Under the pieces are notes generated by a model, which saw only the letters and a list, made by a program, of their open reading frames with translations, made no database searches and was not told the origin of the DNA. A stretch of DNA of 64,000 bases, taken from NCBI RefSeq assembly GCF_016925615.1, contig NZ_CP070499.1:4464001-4528000 (forward strand), read 5' to 3'. Both the position numbers and the translations under genes were made by a program. This document shows positions 61,253 through 64,000 of the stretch, piece after piece; position 1 is the first letter of the stretch, and each line of letters starts with the position of its first letter. Source of the stretch: Natronosporangium hydrolyticum (GTDB lineage: Bacteria; Actinomycetota; Actinomycetes; Mycobacteriales; Micromonosporaceae).

Positions 61253-62338
61253 CTATACGTTGAACCTGAACTCGACCACGTCGCCGTCGTGCATGACGTA
61301 CTCCTTGCCCTCGATCCGCACCTTCCCGGCGGCCTTCGCGGCGGCGTGGGAACCGGCGGCGACAAGATCGTCGTAGGAGACCACCTCGGCCTTGATGAAG
61401 CCGCGTTGGAAGTCGGTGTGGATCGCCCCGGCCGCCTCGGGCGCGGTCGCCCCCACCGGGATCGTCCAGGCCCGGGACTCCTTCGGCCCGGCCGTGAGGT
61501 AGGTCTGCAGACCCAGCGTGCGAAACCCGACCCGGATCAGTTGGTGCAGACCCGGCTCCGCCTGCCCGACCGAGGCGAGCAGTTCACGGGCCTCCTCCTC
61601 GGGCAGGTCGGTAAGCTCAGACTCGATCTTCGCGTCGACGAAGACCGCTTCGGCCGGCGCCACCAGCGAACGGAGCTCGTCGAGCCGCCCCTCGTCGGCC
61701 AACGTCTCCTCGTCGACGTTGAAGACGTAGAGGAACGGCTTGGTGGTGAGCAGCTGCAGCTCCCGCAGCTCCGCCAGGTCGATGCCGGCCGCCGTCGCCC
61801 CCGCGTACAGGGTGGTGCCGGTGTCGAGCAGCTTCGCCGCGGCGGCCGCAGCGGCCGCCAGCCCGGCCCGATCTTTCCGGGCCTTAGCTTCCTTCTCCAA
61901 CCGCGGCAGGGCCTTCTCCAGCGTCTGCAGGTCGGCCAGGATCAGCTCGGTATTGATGGTCTCGATGTCGCTCGCCGGCGAGACATCGCCGTCGACGTGC
62001 ACCACGTTCGGGTCGGAGAAGGCGCGCACCACCTGGCAGATGGCGTTGGCTTCGCGGATGTTCGCCAGGAAGGCGTTGCCCCGACCCTGGCCCTTGGAGG
62101 CGCCGCGGACCAAGCCTGCGATGTCGACGAACTGCACCGGGGCCGGCACCACCCGCGCCGACTCGTGCATCTTCGCCAGCACGTCCAGCCGCGAATCCGG
62201 CAGACCGACCATCCCGACGTTCGGCTCGATAGTGGCGAAGGGGTAGTTCGCCGCTAGCGCCCCGGCTTTGGTGAGCGCGTTGAACAGCGTGCTCTTGCCG
62301 ACGTTGGGCAGCCCGACGATCCCGATAGTGAGTGACAT
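61253..62338 (-). CDS. ychF: Redox-responsive ATPase/GTPase YchF
   Basis: A 361-residue OBG-family P-loop protein (YchF/OLA1), which prefers ATP and binds ribosomes. G1 GLPNVGKST, G3 DIAGLVRGASKGQGRGNAFL, G4 replaced by NVDEE as usual for YchF, and a C-terminal TGS-like domain (HTDFQRGFIKAEVVSYDDLV, then YVMHDGDVVEFRFNV). Full length. Confidence 0.96.
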   Translation of the reverse strand: MSLTIGIVGLPNVGKSTLFNALTKAGALAANYPFATIEPNVGMVGLPDSRLDVLAKMHESARVVPAPVQFVDIAGLVRGASKGQGRGNAFLANIREANAICQVVRAFSDPNVVHVDGDVSPASDIETINTELILADLQTLEKALPRLEKEAKARKDRAGLAAAAAAAAKLLDTGTTLYAGATAAGIDLAELRELQLLTTKPFLYVFNVDEETLADEGRLDELRSLVAPAEAVFVDAKIESELTDLPEEEARELLASVGQAEPGLHQLIRVGFRTLGLQTYLTAGPKESRAWTIPVGATAPEAAGAIHTDFQRGFIKAEVVSYDDLVAAGSHAAAKAAGKVRIEGKEYVMHDGDVVEFRFNV

Positions 62339-62403
62339 CCGAACCCGTTTACCCCTTCAGCTGGTGCGCCGCGCCCCTGACCAGACCGGCCAACCTCGCA
62401 AGT

Positions 62404-63215
62404 CTACGAGTCGACCGCCGCCAGCAACCGGTCGGCCAGCGCCGCGAAACTAGCGCCGGTGACCGGGTCACCGCCGACCGCTTCCGCCGCGAGTTGCGCG
62501 AATAGCGCCCCTGTGCCTCGGCCATAGGCAGTGAGGTATGCCATCGCGTCTTCTGAGACCGACTTGGCGTACTCACTCGACCGGTGTGACCGGAGCCCAG
62601 CGACAAGAGTCCCGTAGTGAGTAGCTTGGAGGATCCGCAGCACGTCGAGCGCGTCCTTGGCATGTATGCGCTCCGGGGCACCCTGCCCAACCCGCTCCCC
62701 AAGCTTGATCAGCTTTGCAACCAGCAGCGCAGCCGGACCGGCAACCGCAAGCTGGTAAACACGAGGACCCGCATCCGGATCAAGCGACGCGATTCGCATC
62801 GGTTCGTGGTCGAGGATCGCTGCCTCCAGCCCGTGGGTGATCCGGGCAACGCCGTTGCGATGCGGAGGTATGTACGCTGACCGGGCACTCTTACCCGAGC
62901 GGTTGCTCTGGTGCGGCACGGTCATCAAATCGACCGCAACCCCGCCAGCACCGATCCAACTGCCTGGCTGGACCCTGCCACGAAGCCAGCCTTCTCCATC
63001 GCGGCGAAGATCTCGGGCTCGTCCTCAATACGAGCAACGTCCAACGCAAGGTCCGCGTCGGTCGTCATAGGCGCCACCGCAAAATCGCCTGCGCCACACC
63101 TGAGGTAGATGGCCTGGGCTCCGACGAGGATGGCTGACTCCGCGTGACTTCCTAACGCCTCGACGGCGTCGAGGAGTACGCGACGCGCGTCGACGTAGGG
63201 CGACGTGAACTCCAT
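62404..63215 (-). pseudogene. Nucleotidyltransferase (AbiEii-like), frameshifted
   Basis: Two overlapping frames make one ~270-residue protein. The first (ATG at 63215) has ILVGAQAIYLR and TTDADLALDV, the nucleotidyltransferase G-x-Q and D-x-D motifs. The natural continuation GSWIGAGGVAVDLMTVPHQS, then VASPAA-like AVAGPAALLVAKLIKLGERV, lies in the second frame. The break is near 62975-62986. It follows the HTH gene by 2 bp, the layout of AbiEi/AbiEii-type (type IV) toxin-antitoxin pairs, where this would be the toxin. Either inactivated or a sequencing indel. Confidence 0.75.
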
Positions 63216-63217
63216 CG

Positions 63218-64000
63218 TCAGCGCCAGCCCCGGTCCTCTGAGGCCAAAGCGTCCATCAGCTGTTCTGCCTCTTGCCTGGCACGGCCCGGCATGGTCAGGA
63301 GGTCAGCCACTGTCTGGCCAGGGCCCACCGACACAAGATCACCACCAGTATCGTTTCGAGTACTCAACAGCTCCACATCGTATGGCTGAGCCAGCAGGAC
63401 ATTCGCACTGGGAGGAGTCGTCTCCACGAGCTCAAGCGCTCCGGCCGCCGACTCTATGTCGGACACATAAAGAGCGAGCTGCGTCATTGCGGTCAACGGG
63501 ACGGTTGAGCGAGGCAAGAGTCGTTGAGCCGCATATGAGCCGGTCACGGCTACCCGAGCACCCGCACCAGCCACCTCGTCCAGCACGGATTGCAGCCCGC
63601 GCGGCGCGAGGTACCAACCGACCCGGTTCGCCTTGACGAACGTGTAATCCTGGACCCATCGTTCGACGAGGTGCCGCTTGTACACCTGTTCGAAGCGCCC
63701 CGCTCGCTCGGACCGCGCCAGGACCCCTGCGTCATCCAAGGTGCGCAACACCTTCGAGACTGTGCCGGGGGCCACCCGGGCAAGCCGCGCCAGCTCCCGC
63801 ACTGTCACCGTGGGCTCGTCCTGTTTCGAGGGCGACCGGTCAAGCAACGATCGGATGACCCGCCCAGCGCCTGGGCCGCTAAGCCTCGCGATTTGACCTC
63901 GGCGGCGAGGTCTCGGATCGGCTGCGGCGCCGACCGATCGCACGAAGACCGCTGGGGCATCTGCCCTGAGCCGACACCACCCGGTCAGGTCCAGGTAGTC
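63218..64000 (-). CDS. AbiEi-like winged-helix antitoxin/regulator (5' partial)
   Basis: At least 260 residues; the frame is open to the window edge (DYLDLTGWCRLRADAPAVFV), so the start lies outside. The winged helix-turn-helix is TVRELARLARVAPGTVSKVL, then RTLDDAGVLARS. The C-terminal part (VAVTGSYAAQRLLP, ANVLLAQPYDVELLS, ADLLTMPGRARQEAEQLMDAL) is typical of AbiEi-type antitoxins paired with nucleotidyltransferases. The toxin-like gene follows 2 bp downstream. Confidence 0.78.
   Translation of the reverse strand, partial: DYLDLTGWCRLRADAPAVFVRSVGAAADPRPRRRGQIARLSGPGAGRVIRSLLDRSPSKQDEPTVTVRELARLARVAPGTVSKVLRTLDDAGVLARSERAGRFEQVYKRHLVERWVQDYTFVKANRVGWYLAPRGLQSVLDEVAGAGARVAVTGSYAAQRLLPRSTVPLTAMTQLALYVSDIESAAGALELVETTPPSANVLLAQPYDVELLSTRNDTGGDLVSVGPGQTVADLLTMPGRARQEAEQLMDALASEDRGWR

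Overview
The window is high-GC DNA with densely packed genes, GTG and TTG starts, mycothiol biosynthesis (mshB), a mycobacterial-type succinate dehydrogenase, two DtxR/IdeR-type iron boxes, class F sortases and many TetR regulators. This points to a filamentous actinomycete; Micromonosporaceae is my best guess (inference: gene content plus a dispersed palindromic repeat of the kind I associate with that family). No insertion sequence, prophage, CRISPR array, rRNA gene or replication origin was seen.

Layout. 1-3.6 kb: a surface-protein locus with a degenerate class F sortase (5' end outside the window), a wall protein carrying a 60-bp His/Lys/Asp repeat array, an intact-looking class F sortase, and a second secreted protein with Phe-Asp-His-Lys repeats. 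3.65-8.1 kb: a TetR/UvrA-like ABC pair, an alpha/beta hydrolase and an SPW membrane protein. 8.2-13.1 kb: a siderophore uptake locus (ATPase, two permeases, binding lipoprotein, siderophore-interacting protein) around an iron box. 13.1-16.3 kb: an RCK-type channel with a CASTOR/POLLUX-like filter, a TetR regulator and a membrane protein. 16.6-18.4 kb: an ATPase/DUF234 gene and an XRE gene, each broken by one frameshift, separated by three dyads. 18.5-23.3 kb: a probable RiPP locus (membrane-anchored NB-ARC/TPR protein, 63-residue candidate precursor, FxsB-like radical SAM/SPASM enzyme, GNAT). 23.6-27.6 kb: a VapBC45-like toxin-antitoxin pair, a STAS protein, ribosomal protein S4 divergent from a DUF2470 gene across a second iron box, and DUF72.

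27.7-32.8 kb: a TetR-controlled hydrolase/FAD monooxygenase operon and an ABC-class ATPase. 32.8-37.3 kb: GH127 arabinofuranosidase, MFS transporter and luciferase-like monooxygenase. 37.3-43.9 kb: small accessory modules, including a VapBC pair, PadR/serine hydrolase, TetR/DUF418, GNAT, a membrane protein/XRE pair and a VOC protein, with gene remnants between them. 43.98-54.4 kb: mostly chromosomal core, with tRNA-Ala, YqgE, MTA phosphorylase, VanW protein, MshB, an S9 peptidase homologue without its catalytic residues, and TldD/TldE. 54.5-58.3 kb: the sdhCAB operon. 58.4-64 kb: Nudix, a degenerate carbinolamine dehydratase, a Phd/RelE pair, a methyltransferase, YchF and an AbiEi/AbiEii-like pair whose nucleotidyltransferase is frameshifted.

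The most interesting items are the radical SAM/NB-ARC-TPR/GNAT locus, the repeat-bearing wall proteins beside a His-less sortase, the iron box between rpsD and DUF2470, a family of palindromes placed exactly at stop codons, and the catalytically dead S9 peptidase. All identities come from reading the sequence; no database search was possible.
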